From the NCBI RefSeq assembly GCF_003957515.1, contig NZ_RQXW01000004.1, positions 1 through 64,000 on the forward strand: a DNA stretch of 64,000 nt. The letters are read 5' to 3'. Each line of letters starts with the position of its first letter. Positions within the stretch are counted from its first letter, which is position 1. Made by a program: the position numbers and the translations under genes. This stretch comes from Amphritea opalescens (GTDB taxonomy: Bacteria > Pseudomonadota > Gammaproteobacteria > Pseudomonadales > Balneatricaceae). Positions 51,126 to 61,156 of the stretch are shown in pieces. Below the pieces are notes generated by a model. It had not been told where the DNA came from. It saw only the letters and a program-made list of their open reading frames with translations, and made no database searches.

Positions 51126-52187
51126 CTATCCCGCTCGTTTAATTAGCCAGCCACCAAGCGTCATACAGATCAATATCGGCACCAGCGCCGACCAAACCGG
51201 GTCGATATTGTAGAGACTACTCACCGGTGCGAGAATATCCTGACTGATCTTAAATGCCATCCCGACCACGACTCCGGTAATGATACGCTGCCCTGTGGAC
51301 ACACTGCGCAGCGAACCAAAGATAAAAGAGATCGCCACTAGTACTAAACCAATAATCGCAAGCGGTTGAAAAACCTTGCGCCAGAAGCTCTGCATATAAC
51401 GATCGTTGTTGAGTTCTTGTTCGTCTAAATATTGGCTATAGCGATACAGCTCACTGGTGGACATCTCCTTCGGCTTAACCATCAACACTTTCAAGCGCTG
51501 GGGTGTTAACTCGATAGACCAGGGTTGGGTATCGAAACGTGAGGTCTCTGTTTGATCATCGAGAAAGCGGGTTTCAACCACCGAACTCAACAACCAACCG
51601 CCGTTTTCATAATGGCCTGCATCTGCATAGCTGCTATAAAGTAGATGGCTATCCGGCGCTAGCGCAAAACGAGTTACGCCTTGAATATCACCTTCTGGTG
51701 TGACCACATTAATATGGATATATTCACCACCCTCACGATGCCAAACACCGGTGCGAGCAGAGATAGTTCCCCGATTAAGATGCTGCGCCCGAATACTCTC
51801 AGACAGTGCACCGCTGTAAGGAGCCACATACTCTCCTATCAATAGGGCAAAGAGTGACAGCAGAATAATGGGTTTTAATACCATTTTCACCAGTCGCCAG
51901 ACCGAAATACCCGCCGCTCGCATGACCGTTAACTCACTGCCACTGGCGAGGCTTCCTAACCCTAGCAAGCACCCCACCAAACAGCCCAGTGGTAGAAATT
52001 CATAAAAGGCTGCCGGCATATTCAGCGCCGAGTAACCCAGCATAATCAGCAGGGTATAACCTTCGTTTAACTCCGACATCTCATCGATGACTTTGAACAG
52101 GAAATCCAGCCCCACAACGATCAACATCACCACCAAGATGCTGAGTAGAACCTGCTGACCGATGTAACGATCTAACTTAAGCAGCAT
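51126..52187 (-). CDS. lptG: LPS export permease LptG
   Basis: Inner-membrane subunit of the LptB2FG ABC exporter that pulls lipopolysaccharide from the membrane. The 353-residue protein has three N-terminal and three C-terminal membrane helices around a periplasmic jellyroll. I chose ATG 52187 (M-L-L-K-L-D-R-Y-I), since LptG normally begins close to such a motif; the 14 open codons upstream lie inside lptF. It overlaps lptF by 11 bases. Confidence 0.95.
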   Translation of the reverse strand: MLLKLDRYIGQQVLLSILVVMLIVVGLDFLFKVIDEMSELNEGYTLLIMLGYSALNMPAAFYEFLPLGCLVGCLLGLGSLASGSELTVMRAAGISVWRLVKMVLKPIILLSLFALLIGEYVAPYSGALSESIRAQHLNRGTISARTGVWHREGGEYIHINVVTPEGDIQGVTRFALAPDSHLLYSSYADAGHYENGGWLLSSVVETRFLDDQTETSRFDTQPWSIELTPQRLKVLMVKPKEMSTSELYRYSQYLDEQELNNDRYMQSFWRKVFQPLAIIGLVLVAISFIFGSLRSVSTGQRIITGVVVGMAFKISQDILAPVSSLYNIDPVWSALVPILICMTLGGWLIKRAG

Positions 52188-53280
52188 GCTGGGTTCTCCC
52201 TCGGCCGAGCAATTTTTTCCAAGAGCCATCCAAGTACATCAGCCCGATGGCCAACGCAAAATACAACAGATGCACCAACCAGAGTAGAATCACCGCCCCA
52301 CCATCACTCTCAATATATTTACGCACATTGGTTAACAACATTAGATAGGTCATATAGAGCAAAATAGACGGTATCAGTTTGGCATATCGCCCCTGACGGG
52401 GGTTAGTCTTACTCAATGGCACCGCCAGCAGAGCCACAATTAAGGTCAGCATGGGCAACGACAAACGCCAATGAAGCTGAGCCTGCTGCGCCGCAGTACC
52501 ATTCACCAGATCGCTAGAGGGCAATGAGTAGAGTTTATTCACCTGCTGTATCGGCTGTTGATCAGGTAATCGTATGCCGTACTCTTCGAAAGCAATCTGA
52601 CGATAATCGGCCTCACCCGGGTTGCCTTCATAGCGATAACCATCATCTAACACGAGATAGCGCACACCGGTTTCTGGGTTGGTATAGCTGCGGCCTTGAT
52701 CAGCCACCACCATCACGGCCTGCTCTTTATCGCCCAAGGTGACTTTTTCGGAAATAAAGACGCCTTTCATTGAGCCACTGGCTTTATCCAACTTCTCGAT
52801 ATAGGTCACCCGATTACCGCGGGGCATCGCCTGAAACCGACCTTCACTAATCACATCAAACTCGCCGATATTGCGCTGCTTCTGCAACATAATCTCGGTC
52901 ATATTCGCCCCCAGCGGCGATAGATACAGGCTCATCCCGCCCACTAACAGGGCGCAGACAAGTGCCGGCCCCAGGGTATACATGGTAAGACGCCGCTGGC
53001 TCATCCCCGTCGCTTGCAACACCACCATCTCACTTTCGAGATATAAGCGGCCATACGAGAGTAAAATCCCTAAAAACAGCCCAAGAGGCAAAATCAGCTC
53101 AAGAAACCCTGGCAGACGGAACAAAAGGTAGTAAAATACTGCTTCCATCGGAATTTCTCCGGCTGCAGCAATACTTAAGTAACTGATAAAACGACCACTC
53201 ATGATGATCAGCAGCAGCACCAATGTCACTGCGGCCATACTGATCAACACTTCTTTGGCCAGGTAGCGAAAGATAATCAA
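52177..53280 (-). CDS. lptF: LPS export permease LptF (TTG start)
   Basis: Partner of LptG in LPS export. The likely start is TTG at 53280, giving (M)-I-I-F-R-Y-L-A-K-E, which matches E. coli M-I-I-I-R-Y-L-V-R-E, with AGGA about nine bases upstream. A 32-codon upstream extension (to ATG 53376) is open but runs through the divergent promoter region. The result has 367 residues, the family's normal length, with 3+3 membrane helices. It is divergent from pepA, as in E. coli. Confidence 0.93.
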   Translation of the reverse strand: MIIFRYLAKEVLISMAAVTLVLLLIIMSGRFISYLSIAAAGEIPMEAVFYYLLFRLPGFLELILPLGLFLGILLSYGRLYLESEMVVLQATGMSQRRLTMYTLGPALVCALLVGGMSLYLSPLGANMTEIMLQKQRNIGEFDVISEGRFQAMPRGNRVTYIEKLDKASGSMKGVFISEKVTLGDKEQAVMVVADQGRSYTNPETGVRYLVLDDGYRYEGNPGEADYRQIAFEEYGIRLPDQQPIQQVNKLYSLPSSDLVNGTAAQQAQLHWRLSLPMLTLIVALLAVPLSKTNPRQGRYAKLIPSILLYMTYLMLLTNVRKYIESDGGAVILLWLVHLLYFALAIGLMYLDGSWKKLLGRGRTQHAA

Positions 53281-53458
53281 ACTGCCATATCCTGTATTAT
53301 TGCCGGTAAAGAATTCTCTCTGATACCGAAAACGGGGTTTTGTTTCTGCGGCATTAGGATAAAATCCGGGTATCAATTTAAAATCGGTCCAACATCAACG
53401 TCTGAACCGGTGCATCATTATCTTATAAACCAGACACGATGTCTTGTGTGGAGAAAGC

Positions 53459-54955
53459 ATGGAATTTGAAATAGTTACCGGGTCAGTAGAGTCCCTTGAA
53501 ACTGACTGTTTAATCGTTGGCGTATCCTCTGATGGTGAGCTGGCTCCCTCTGCAGATCTAATCAATAAAGCATCTGCCGGTTACCTAAAAGATCTACTCA
53601 CCGATCATCAAGGCAAATGCGGTGAAGCACTACTGCTGCATAAGGTTCCAGGCATCAGCGCCAAGCGTGTATTGCTGATGGGATTGGGCAAAGCCGATGA
53701 GCGTAGCGACCGCAATCAGCTCAAAATCATCAAGAGCGTCATGAGCAACGTCAAAGCGATCCGCTGCAAATCGATTGTGATTGCCTTGGATGGTTTAGAA
53801 AGTGCTGATCAAGATCTCTACCGTCAACTGCGTCACAATACCGAGTGGGCCAGTGCCGAGCTGTATCAATATGATGCAACTAAGAGCAAAAAAGCCGACG
53901 CCATTAGCCTAGAAAGCATTGGTTTTCTGCTAAGCCATGATAATGCGGAACTGGGCGAGTTCTCCATCAGCGATGGTTCTGCCATTGCCAATGGTATCGA
54001 TACCGCCCGTGAACTGGGCAATCTGCCCGGCAACATCTGCACGCCAACCTATCTGGCCGAAAAAGCCCTGAAGCTGGCACAAGAGTGCGAAGAACTAACC
54101 ACCACCATTCTCGATGAAGACGAGATGGAAAAACTGGGCATGCACTCCCTACTGTCCGTCGGCAAAGGCAGCGCTGAAGCGTCTAAACTGATCGTCATGG
54201 AATACAAAGGTGGCGAGCCGGATCAACATCCCCATGTGCTCGTAGGTAAAGGGATCACCTTCGACACCGGCGGCATCAGCCTGAAGCCTGGCGCTAAAAT
54301 GGATGAGATGAAGTTTGATATGTGCGGTGCCGCCAGTGTGATGGGCGCCATGGAAGCACTCACTCAACTAGGTCTCGACCTAAACGTCGTGGGCATTATC
54401 GCTTCTGCTGAGAACATGCCATCGGGCAATGCCACAAAACCGGGTGATATCGTCACTACGATGTCGGGTCAAACCGTTGAAATCCTTAACACCGATGCCG
54501 AAGGCCGTTTGGTGCTCTGTGATGCACTGACCTACGCCGAACGTTTCGAGCCTGAAACCGTCGTCGATGTCGCCACCCTTACCGGTGCCTGCATCGTCGC
54601 GCTGGGCAACCATGCGACCGGCCTACTCTCCACCGATGATCTGCTAGCCGATGATCTGCTGGCTGCCGGTGAATTCGCCGCAGACAAAGCATGGCGTCTG
54701 CCGTTGTGGGATGAGTATCAGGAACAACTGGACAGCAACTTTGCCGATATCGCTAATATCGGTGGTCCTGCCGCCGGTACGGTAACCGCCGCCTGCTTCC
54801 TGTCTCGGTTCACCAAAAAATACCGCTGGGCCCATCTGGATATCGCCGGTGTTGCTTGGAATAGTAACGGCAAAGCCAAAGGCGCCACTGGACGCTGTGT
54901 TCCGCTGCTGTGTCAACATCTGATCGCTCAGGTTGACGACCTAACTGAAGAGTAA
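53459..54955 (+). CDS. pepA: Leucyl aminopeptidase PepA
   Basis: M17 metallopeptidase; in E. coli PepA is also a DNA-binding accessory factor for Xer recombination and carAB control. Start at ATG 53459, preceded by GGAGAAAGC. The 498-residue hexamer-type protein has the metal site K-G-I-T-F-D-T-G-G-I-S-L-K and the signature N344-T-D-A-E-G-R-L351. It heads the pepA-holC-valS order. Confidence 0.97.
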   Translation: MEFEIVTGSVESLETDCLIVGVSSDGELAPSADLINKASAGYLKDLLTDHQGKCGEALLLHKVPGISAKRVLLMGLGKADERSDRNQLKIIKSVMSNVKAIRCKSIVIALDGLESADQDLYRQLRHNTEWASAELYQYDATKSKKADAISLESIGFLLSHDNAELGEFSISDGSAIANGIDTARELGNLPGNICTPTYLAEKALKLAQECEELTTTILDEDEMEKLGMHSLLSVGKGSAEASKLIVMEYKGGEPDQHPHVLVGKGITFDTGGISLKPGAKMDEMKFDMCGAASVMGAMEALTQLGLDLNVVGIIASAENMPSGNATKPGDIVTTMSGQTVEILNTDAEGRLVLCDALTYAERFEPETVVDVATLTGACIVALGNHATGLLSTDDLLADDLLAAGEFAADKAWRLPLWDEYQEQLDSNFADIANIGGPAAGTVTAACFLSRFTKKYRWAHLDIAGVAWNSNGKAKGATGRCVPLLCQHLIAQVDDLTEE

Positions 54956-54977
54956 GCCAGCCTAACCGTATGGATCA

Positions 54978-55013
54978 CTCGCAGGCGCACTGTCCTAAAC
55001 CGGCGCCTGCGAG
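54978..55013. repeat. 11-bp perfect inverted repeat between pepA and holC
   Basis: CTCGCAGGCGC (54978-54988) and GCGCCTGCGAG (55003-55013) form a strong stem with a 14-base loop and no T-run. It may stabilise pepA mRNA or modulate passage into holC. It is not like the GTAG hairpins elsewhere in the window. Confidence 0.55.
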
Positions 55014-55056
55014 TCATCCCGCTGTTAGCCCCTTTTGCTGCAAAGAGTAAGCACCT

Positions 55057-55488
55057 ATGAGTCAGGCTGATTTCTATGTTCTGCCCAATGCCGAACCGGA
55101 AAGCCGCAACGCGTTTCTCTGTCGTTTAGCCGATAAAGTATTAGGCCGCGGGCTTAACGTCTTTATCCGTGTCGCCAACGAAACCGAAGCCAATCGTCTC
55201 GATCAATTACTCTGGGACTATCGCCCCGATGCGTTTATTCCCCACGGGATACTCAATCAAAAACCCGATGCCCCCGTGCAGATCGGCTGGGGAGATCAAC
55301 TCCCAACCCACCGAGATGTCTACATCAACCTAGGCCTCGATGCCTCAGCTGAAACCCTCAAATTCGATCGTATCCTCGAGATTGTGATTCAACAACCGGA
55401 TATCCTCGCCGCCACACGGCAAAACTTCGCTCTATACAAAAAAAACGGTATCACCCCAAAAATGCATGATATGCGCCCCAAAGGTTAA
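55057..55488 (+). CDS. holC: DNA polymerase III chi subunit
   Basis: Chi links the clamp loader to single-strand binding protein at the replication fork. The 143-residue protein has the HolC features (A-D-F-Y-V-L at the start, L-D-Q-L-L-W-D-Y, F-I-P-H, and the late region F-D-R-I-L-E-I-V). It follows pepA and precedes valS. Confidence 0.93.
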   Translation: MSQADFYVLPNAEPESRNAFLCRLADKVLGRGLNVFIRVANETEANRLDQLLWDYRPDAFIPHGILNQKPDAPVQIGWGDQLPTHRDVYINLGLDASAETLKFDRILEIVIQQPDILAATRQNFALYKKNGITPKMHDMRPKG

Positions 55489-55663
55489 TCATTAAACCCC
55501 CGTAGGGTACCGATGAGTGTTACGAACCGCCCCAACACGCCCAAGCGAAACATCACTTCGGTGCGGTTCAGCCTTCACCACACCCTTACCAAATCTTGTT
55601 TACTACCGTTGAACTTTACAAACCGCACCATGGCGACGGCTAGCTACTTAACAGCCTCGGGGG

Positions 55664-55669
55664 TATAAT
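55664..55669 (+). promoter_or_regulatory. valS promoter -10
   Basis: TATAAT preceded by GGGG stands about 51 bases before valS. The -35 region is not convincing. The 231-base holC-valS spacer also holds an inverted repeat (GAACCGC 55524-55530, GCGGTTC 55563-55569). Confidence 0.45.
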
Positions 55670-55719
55670 ATCCGACTATTTTTTTGCACTAATTCTAGCT
55701 TTGAGAGCACGGTCTATTA

Positions 55720-58575
55720 ATGGATACCACCTACCAGCCGCACGAGATCGAGAAATCCTGGTACAAAACCTGGGAAGAAAAAGGTTACTTTGCCCCCTCC
55801 GGTGAAGGCGAAGCCTACAGCATCATGATCCCGCCGCCGAATGTCACCGGCAGCCTACATATGGGCCATGCTTTCCAGCACACCATCATGGATGCACTGG
55901 TTCGCTATCAGCGCATGAAGGGTAAAAACACCCTCTGGCAGGTCGGTACCGACCATGCCGGTATCGCCACACAGATGGTAGTCGAGCGTAAACTCGCGGC
56001 GGAAGAGCAGAAAACCCGTCATGATCTGGGCCGCGATGCCTTTATCGAGAAAATCTGGGAATGGAAAGCCGAATCCGGCGGTATGATCACCAACCAGATG
56101 CGTCGTCTCGGAGACTCCGTTGACTGGCAAAATGAACGCTTCACCATGGATTCCGGTTTTTACACCGCGGTACAGGAAGTGTTTATCCGTCTCTATGACG
56201 AAGGCCTGATCTACCGTGGTAAGCGTCTGGTTAACTGGGACCCTAAGCTACACACCGCCATCTCCGACCTCGAAGTGGAAAACCGCGAAGTTAAAGGCAA
56301 GATGTGGTATCTGCGTTACCCACTAGCCGACGGTGTTAAAACCGCTGCGGGAGACGATTATCTGGTAGTGGGTACCACCCGTCCAGAAACTCTACTCGGT
56401 GATACCGGTGTCGCGGTTAACCCCGATGATGACCGTTATAAAGACCTGATCGGCAAAGAGATTATCTTGCCGTTGGTTGGCCGTCGCATCCCTATTGTTG
56501 GCGACGAACACGCCGATATGGAGAAGGGCTCCGGTTGCGTGAAAATCACGCCGGCTCACGACTTCAACGATAATGAAGTCGGTAAGCGCTGCAAGCTACC
56601 CATGATCAACATACTCACCCTCAACGGTGATATTCGCGACGCCGCCGAAACCTTTAACACCGATGGCAGCGAAAACCACGATATCGATACCACCCTACCG
56701 GAGAAATATCACGGCATGGAGCGCTTTGCTGCCCGTCGTGAAATCGTCGCCGATATGGAAGCCGCGGGCTTACTGGTGAAGATCGAAGAAAACGATATGA
56801 CCATCCCTTACGGTGATCGGGGTGGTGTGGTCATCGAACCGATGCTGACCGACCAATGGTTTGCCGATGCCAAAACCCTATCTGGACCGGCGATCAAAGC
56901 GGTTGAAGATGGCGATATCAAGTTCGTTCCTAAACAGTACGAAAACATGTTCTTCGCTTGGATGCGTGATATCCAAGACTGGTGTATCTCCCGTCAGCTG
57001 TGGTGGGGACACCGTATTCCCGCCTTCTACGACAATGAAGGCAATGTTTACGTCGCTAAAGATGCCGCCTCTGCCCGTGAGAAATATGGCCTAGCGCTAG
57101 ACACCGAACTGCGCCAAGACGACGACGTGCTCGATACTTGGTTCAGCTCCGGCCTGTGGACCTTTGGCACCCTAGGCTGGCCTGAAAATACCCAACGTTT
57201 GCAAACTTTCCATCCAACCGATGTACTGGTCACCGGCTTCGATATCATCTTCTTCTGGGTAGCCCGGATGATGATGATGACCATGCACCTAATCAAAGAT
57301 GAAAATGACAAACCGCAGGTACCCTTTAAAACCGTTTATGTCACCGGTCTGATTCGTGATGAAAACGGCGATAAAATGTCGAAATCCAAGGGTAACGTAC
57401 TCGACCCGCTAGATATGATCGACGGCATCAGCCTGCCAGACCTGCTGGAAAAACGGACTGGCAACATGATGCAGCCGCAATTGGCGGAGAAAATTGGCAA
57501 ACGTACCGAAAAGCAGTTCCCCGAAGGGATCGCCGCCCACGGTACCGATGCGATGCGTTTCACCCTAGCAGCGCTGGCCTCCACCGGCCGGGATATCAAC
57601 TGGGATGTGAAGCGACTGGAAGGTTACCGTAACTTCTGTAACAAGATCTGGAACGCCGCCCGTTATGTGCAGATGAACACCGACGGCGAAGACTGCGGTC
57701 AAGCCGGCGGCGAGATGGAGCTATCTCTGGCCGACCGTTGGATCGCCAGTGAGCTACAGAAAGTCGAAGCCGAAGTCACCAAGCACTTTGACGAATACCG
57801 TTTCGATCTCGCGTCGCAAACGCTTTACGACTTTATCTGGAACGAATACTGCGGTTGGTACCTTGAACTGTCTAAACCGGTCTTGTGGGACGATAATGCC
57901 TCTGCAGCGGCCAAACGTGGCACTCGTCATACACTGGTACGGGCACTAGAGGTCATTCTCCGTCTGACGCACCCGATCATGCCATACATCACCGAAGAGA
58001 TCTGGCAGTCGATTAAAGAGATCGCTGGCGTGGAAGGTGACACCATAATGCTGCAACCTTATCCGGTGGCGAATGACACCCAGCATGACGATGCCGCTGA
58101 AGCGGATATCAACTGGCTGAAAGGTGTGATCACCGGCGTGCGCAACATCCGTGGTGAGATGGGTATCTCCCCTGCGAAAGAGCTGGATATCCTGATCAAA
58201 AACGGCAGCGCCGACGACAAAATCCGTCTTGAAGCGAATAAAGCCTTCTTGGCCAAACTCGCCTCACTCGCATCGGTGACTTGGCTTAACCCCGGCGATG
58301 AAGAGCCGATGTCAGCGGTACAGTTGGTCGGTGATATGCAGGTACTTGTGCCGATGGCTGGTCTGATCGACAAAACCGCTGAACTGGCCCGTCTGAAAAA
58401 AGAGATGGATAAGCTAGAGAAAGAAGCGGGTCGTCTGGCAGGCAAACTTAGCAATGACAAGTTTGTTGCTAATGCGCCCGAAGCAGTGGTTGCTAAAGAG
58501 CGTGAGAAACTTGCAGAGTATAAGACGTCGCTTGATCAATTAAGCGAGCAGTACGGCAAAATCGAAGCGCTGTAA
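55720..58575 (+). CDS. valS: Valyl-tRNA synthetase
   Basis: Class I synthetase charging tRNA-Val with an editing domain that clears threonyl errors. The 951-residue protein has H-M-G-H at 47-50, the CP1 editing domain ([12 protein letters not shown]), K-M-S-K-S at 552-556 and a C-terminal coiled coil (from about 885). A small insertion between K-M-S-K-S and the catalytic end (Q-L-A-E-K-I-G-K-R region) is present, as in other proteobacterial ValS. Confidence 0.98.
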   Translation: MDTTYQPHEIEKSWYKTWEEKGYFAPSGEGEAYSIMIPPPNVTGSLHMGHAFQHTIMDALVRYQRMKGKNTLWQVGTDHAGIATQMVVERKLAAEEQKTRHDLGRDAFIEKIWEWKAESGGMITNQMRRLGDSVDWQNERFTMDSGFYTAVQEVFIRLYDEGLIYRGKRLVNWDPKLHTAISDLEVENREVKGKMWYLRYPLADGVKTAAGDDYLVVGTTRPETLLGDTGVAVNPDDDRYKDLIGKEIILPLVGRRIPIVGDEHADMEKGSGCVKITPAHDFNDNEVGKRCKLPMINILTLNGDIRDAAETFNTDGSENHDIDTTLPEKYHGMERFAARREIVADMEAAGLLVKIEENDMTIPYGDRGGVVIEPMLTDQWFADAKTLSGPAIKAVEDGDIKFVPKQYENMFFAWMRDIQDWCISRQLWWGHRIPAFYDNEGNVYVAKDAASAREKYGLALDTELRQDDDVLDTWFSSGLWTFGTLGWPENTQRLQTFHPTDVLVTGFDIIFFWVARMMMMTMHLIKDENDKPQVPFKTVYVTGLIRDENGDKMSKSKGNVLDPLDMIDGISLPDLLEKRTGNMMQPQLAEKIGKRTEKQFPEGIAAHGTDAMRFTLAALASTGRDINWDVKRLEGYRNFCNKIWNAARYVQMNTDGEDCGQAGGEMELSLADRWIASELQKVEAEVTKHFDEYRFDLASQTLYDFIWNEYCGWYLELSKPVLWDDNASAAAKRGTRHTLVRALEVILRLTHPIMPYITEEIWQSIKEIAGVEGDTIMLQPYPVANDTQHDDAAEADINWLKGVITGVRNIRGEMGISPAKELDILIKNGSADDKIRLEANKAFLAKLASLASVTWLNPGDEEPMSAVQLVGDMQVLVPMAGLIDKTAELARLKKEMDKLEKEAGRLAGKLSNDKFVANAPEAVVAKEREKLAEYKTSLDQLSEQYGKIEAL

Positions 58576-58620
58576 GGACCGTCGTTCGAACGTCGCTTCG
58601 CGACTTGCTCGTAGTCCTAA
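58576..58620. repeat. Nested hairpin element after valS
   Basis: An outer AGGAC/GTCCT pairing encloses GTCGTTCGAACG and a strong GTCGC-TTC-GCGAC hairpin. It starts at the valS stop codon. It is not a tRNA. It may be a dispersed repeat or an mRNA 3' structure. Confidence 0.4.
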
Positions 58621-58626
58621 AAAGAA

Positions 58627-58657
58627 AAAAGCCCAGCAGAGATGCTGGGCTTTTTTT
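58627..58657 (+). terminator. valS terminator
   Basis: A perfect 8-bp stem GCCCAGCA/TGCTGGGC with loop GAGA is followed by T7 and preceded by an A-run, closing the pepA-holC-valS region. Confidence 0.93.
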
Positions 58658-58691
58658 GGTTATAAATGATGCAACAGAGCTAAGGCCGACG

Positions 58692-58716
58692 GTAGGCGCC
58701 GCATCCTGCGGCGATT
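58692..58716 (+). repeat. REP-like GTAGG hairpin, copy 2
   Basis: GTAGGC, stem GCCGCA, loop TCC, stem TGCGGC, then GATT. It has the same head, stem length, loop and tail as the minus-strand copy at 387-413, while both sides of the stem changed together. Confidence 0.6.
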
Positions 58717-58833
58717 GAATCTCACAGTCGCATCCTCTTTATGACGCTTTAGCATGCTTGACGAGACCTGCCAATCAGTAATCCCTTTCCTCTCCCAGAG
58801 AATGACTGCAGCAATAGCTTTAACCTAGGCTGC

Positions 58834-60120
58834 CTAGATCTTGTCACCATTCATAGTCATCTGCCCTTTTTCAAGCTTGAATGTGAACTGGTCACCGTTT
58901 GCCTCAAGCATAGCCGCCACCATCGGGTTGAACATGCCAACCAAATCTTTGGCTTCCTTACCAAAACTAGCGCTGAAATCGACAAAAGCCGCATTCATTA
59001 GGGCCTGTGGATCAGGACCTCGACGAGACTTTAACCCGTCTTGGACATAATGCTCAGGCAGTTTTTCAGCATCCAGCTTTGCAACACCGCTAGCATTGAT
59101 AATGTCGGCACCATTTTGCTTGAACTGAAAGCTCTGAAGCTCGAACTGTGGGTTCTGGGCAAGCAACTGGTCAGCGCGCTCATTCAGAACACCTTCGACG
59201 GCGTGCTTCATTTCCCGATCGCTCCAGCCATGTCTGGCACCTTCCTGAGCAACTTCTATTATTTTCACAACAGCTTTGCCATCTAGGCCGGAAATTTTGT
59301 ATTTCAACTCGCCATCAGAAAGGCTCTGTCCTTCCCCTTCTAAGCTACCTAAGTTAACCGCCAGGCTAGTGGTGAATTCATCATCCACTTTACTCGCGAT
59401 ATCGACGCCAAACGACTTAATGCTAACGCCGTCAATCGAGGCTTCTGCAATCTCAATCGTCGCTTGGCCTTCACCTTCTTCGCCATCAAAACTATTGTTC
59501 ATGAACAATTTTCCACCAGATAATCCGATGGCACTATGACGTTCTTTGAGCATGAACTCAGGCATATTAGCGGTCAGTTCAAAATTTTCGGGACGGCCTT
59601 CTTCATCAAAGCTATCGGCAGAGAACTCAACCGTTATGGGCTTAACCGTCATCGCACTGCTGTTTTCGGCGAAATCGATATTAGGAATAATCATCTCCCC
59701 ATCGATGCTATCGCCTTTCATGTAACCTTCGACAACAACTGGCTGACCATCCAAAACAAGGCTGGTGATGGTCTTTTCATCATTCCCTTTCATGACAGGG
59801 TTAGTGATCTTCGCCGTGTAAGAAGGACCTGCCAGTAGAGTGGCTAGGCCGTGATTGACCCTATACTCGACTTGGAACTCGGTGGGCCGCCGCGTATTAC
59901 TATCATTGAGGAGAATCACACCGGAAGAGGACATAAGCCCTCCTTGCTGAGACTTGATAGTCACATCAAATTGTTCACCCAAAATAGTCGTATCATTAAG
60001 CTGCTCTACAAGCTTTTCAACGCCAGCCCTAACATGATCTTGGTAGCTGACTTGCTGAACACCTGCATAACCGACAACAGCAGCGGCTGCGATAGCAACT
60101 GCTATATACGTTTTTTTCAT
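58834..60120 (-). CDS. DUF945 (YdgA-like) protein
   Basis: Protein of the YdgA/YihF family; E. coli members are inner-membrane or periplasmic proteins of unclear function. Start at ATG 60120 gives M-K-K-T-Y-I-A-V-A-I-A-A-A-A-V-V-G-Y, a signal anchor of about 20 residues; a longer frame upstream is open but lacks support. The 428-residue product is rich in beta structure. It is isolated, facing the valS terminator. Confidence 0.86.
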   Translation of the reverse strand: MKKTYIAVAIAAAAVVGYAGVQQVSYQDHVRAGVEKLVEQLNDTTILGEQFDVTIKSQQGGLMSSSGVILLNDSNTRRPTEFQVEYRVNHGLATLLAGPSYTAKITNPVMKGNDEKTITSLVLDGQPVVVEGYMKGDSIDGEMIIPNIDFAENSSAMTVKPITVEFSADSFDEEGRPENFELTANMPEFMLKERHSAIGLSGGKLFMNNSFDGEEGEGQATIEIAEASIDGVSIKSFGVDIASKVDDEFTTSLAVNLGSLEGEGQSLSDGELKYKISGLDGKAVVKIIEVAQEGARHGWSDREMKHAVEGVLNERADQLLAQNPQFELQSFQFKQNGADIINASGVAKLDAEKLPEHYVQDGLKSRRGPDPQALMNAAFVDFSASFGKEAKDLVGMFNPMVAAMLEANGDQFTFKLEKGQMTMNGDKI

Positions 60121-60356
60121 TGAACGTTCTCCATGTTCATTTCGCTCACGCCTAGGAATCAAGTGACGCCTGAGCACAACGTGAGGCAATAAATTAATAA
60201 ATTCCGATTTTTACAGCGGCTTAAGGCTTTTCCTATGCCGGCGGCATTATAGATTCAGAGACCCTCGGTATAAACCGTATAGAAGGAAAGTTGACTTAAA
60301 ATATTGGACTGATCGTCATCCTCTCGAATGATTCACAGCAGTTTTCCTTTTGATGT

Positions 60357-60950
60357 TCAGTCGTTAGCCCTTGGCTTAATCTTAAAACCGCTCAACTCCT
60401 TCGCCAACATCATCTTCAGCACATCCGTTTTATAGGCGTACTGCGCAGGAATTCTCAACAACGAGAAACCCGATTGTTTACAGATTTTCATCAAGAATTC
60501 ATCGCGTTTTTGGCGATGTTTCTGGTTGTGGCTTTTGTCGTCCAGTTCGATGGCGGCGACGGGGGTTAGATCATCGATATTGCAGATAACAAAATCGAAG
60601 TGTTTGGCACTGATCGCATTAAAGGCTTTTTGCCACTGACTACGGTTACGGCTCGGCTGAGGTTCCAACAGGTCGGCTACCCGGACTTTGCCAAATACTT
60701 GGTATTGATCACTGTCGATAGCTTGGAGTAACACCCCATAGAAGGAACGCTCCGCTGGCGTAAAAAGTGCGCCCCGTTTACGATAACCTAGCTCTTGCGG
60801 AACCCCCAAGGTCGCAGAGGGAACTAAATCTGCATCCTCGGGTAAGCTTTCTGCAGTGCTCTTGTCCGCGCTTCCTTGCTGTTTCTTAGTGGTCAGCAGA
60901 TACAAAAATACGCCACCAACCAGAAACAATAAAACAAAAAACTCCATCAT
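60357..60950 (-). CDS. DUF2726 protein, possible membrane-tethered PD-(D/E)XK-like nuclease
   Basis: 197 residues: an N-terminal membrane helix (3-19), a low-complexity linker (20-60) and a DUF2726 domain (about 65-190). The domain has E-L-D-D (in V-A-A-I-E-L-D-D-K-S-H) followed by K-R-D-E-F, a pattern like restriction-endonuclease folds. Activity is not established. It starts inside the stop codon of the small upstream gene (TAATG). Confidence 0.83.
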   Translation of the reverse strand: MMEFFVLLFLVGGVFLYLLTTKKQQGSADKSTAESLPEDADLVPSATLGVPQELGYRKRGALFTPAERSFYGVLLQAIDSDQYQVFGKVRVADLLEPQPSRNRSQWQKAFNAISAKHFDFVICNIDDLTPVAAIELDDKSHNQKHRQKRDEFLMKICKQSGFSLLRIPAQYAYKTDVLKMMLAKELSGFKIKPRAND

Positions 60951-61156
60951 TAACGCTCCCCGCCACAGGCTTTATCACGCTCATTAATATCGATATTTTG
61001 ACGGGTGCGGTCAGCCTTGAGAGTGAGTATTGAACACCGCTGACGCTGTTCCGCGCTTTCATCAGTGGCAGAAAGGTGAACTATCGCAGAAGCTAAAACA
61101 GGCTTTCGCAAGCCATAGGTAACAGACGACGATTCGCCCGTAAGAAGTGCATCCAT
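60950..61156 (-). CDS. Small hypothetical protein coupled to the DUF2726 gene
   Basis: No family is recognised. The ATG at 61156 has AGGA six bases upstream, giving a 68-residue polar product (M-D-A-L-L-T-G-E-S at the start, many Arg/Asp/Glu, one or two Cys). Its stop overlaps the next start by one base (TAATG). The coupling and ribosome site support it; the sequence itself does not prove it. Confidence 0.45.
   Translation of the reverse strand: MDALLTGESSSVTYGLRKPVLASAIVHLSATDESAEQRQRCSILTLKADRTRQNIDINERDKACGGER

Noticed and set aside
51019-51213. 64-residue plus-strand frame after the RDD gene
   Set aside because: It runs into the end of lptG on the opposite strand, has no ribosome site and no similarity.
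58576-58620. Possible tRNA because of a GTTCGAA word and paired ends
   Set aside because: No acceptor stem, D-arm or anticodon arm of proper length can be formed.
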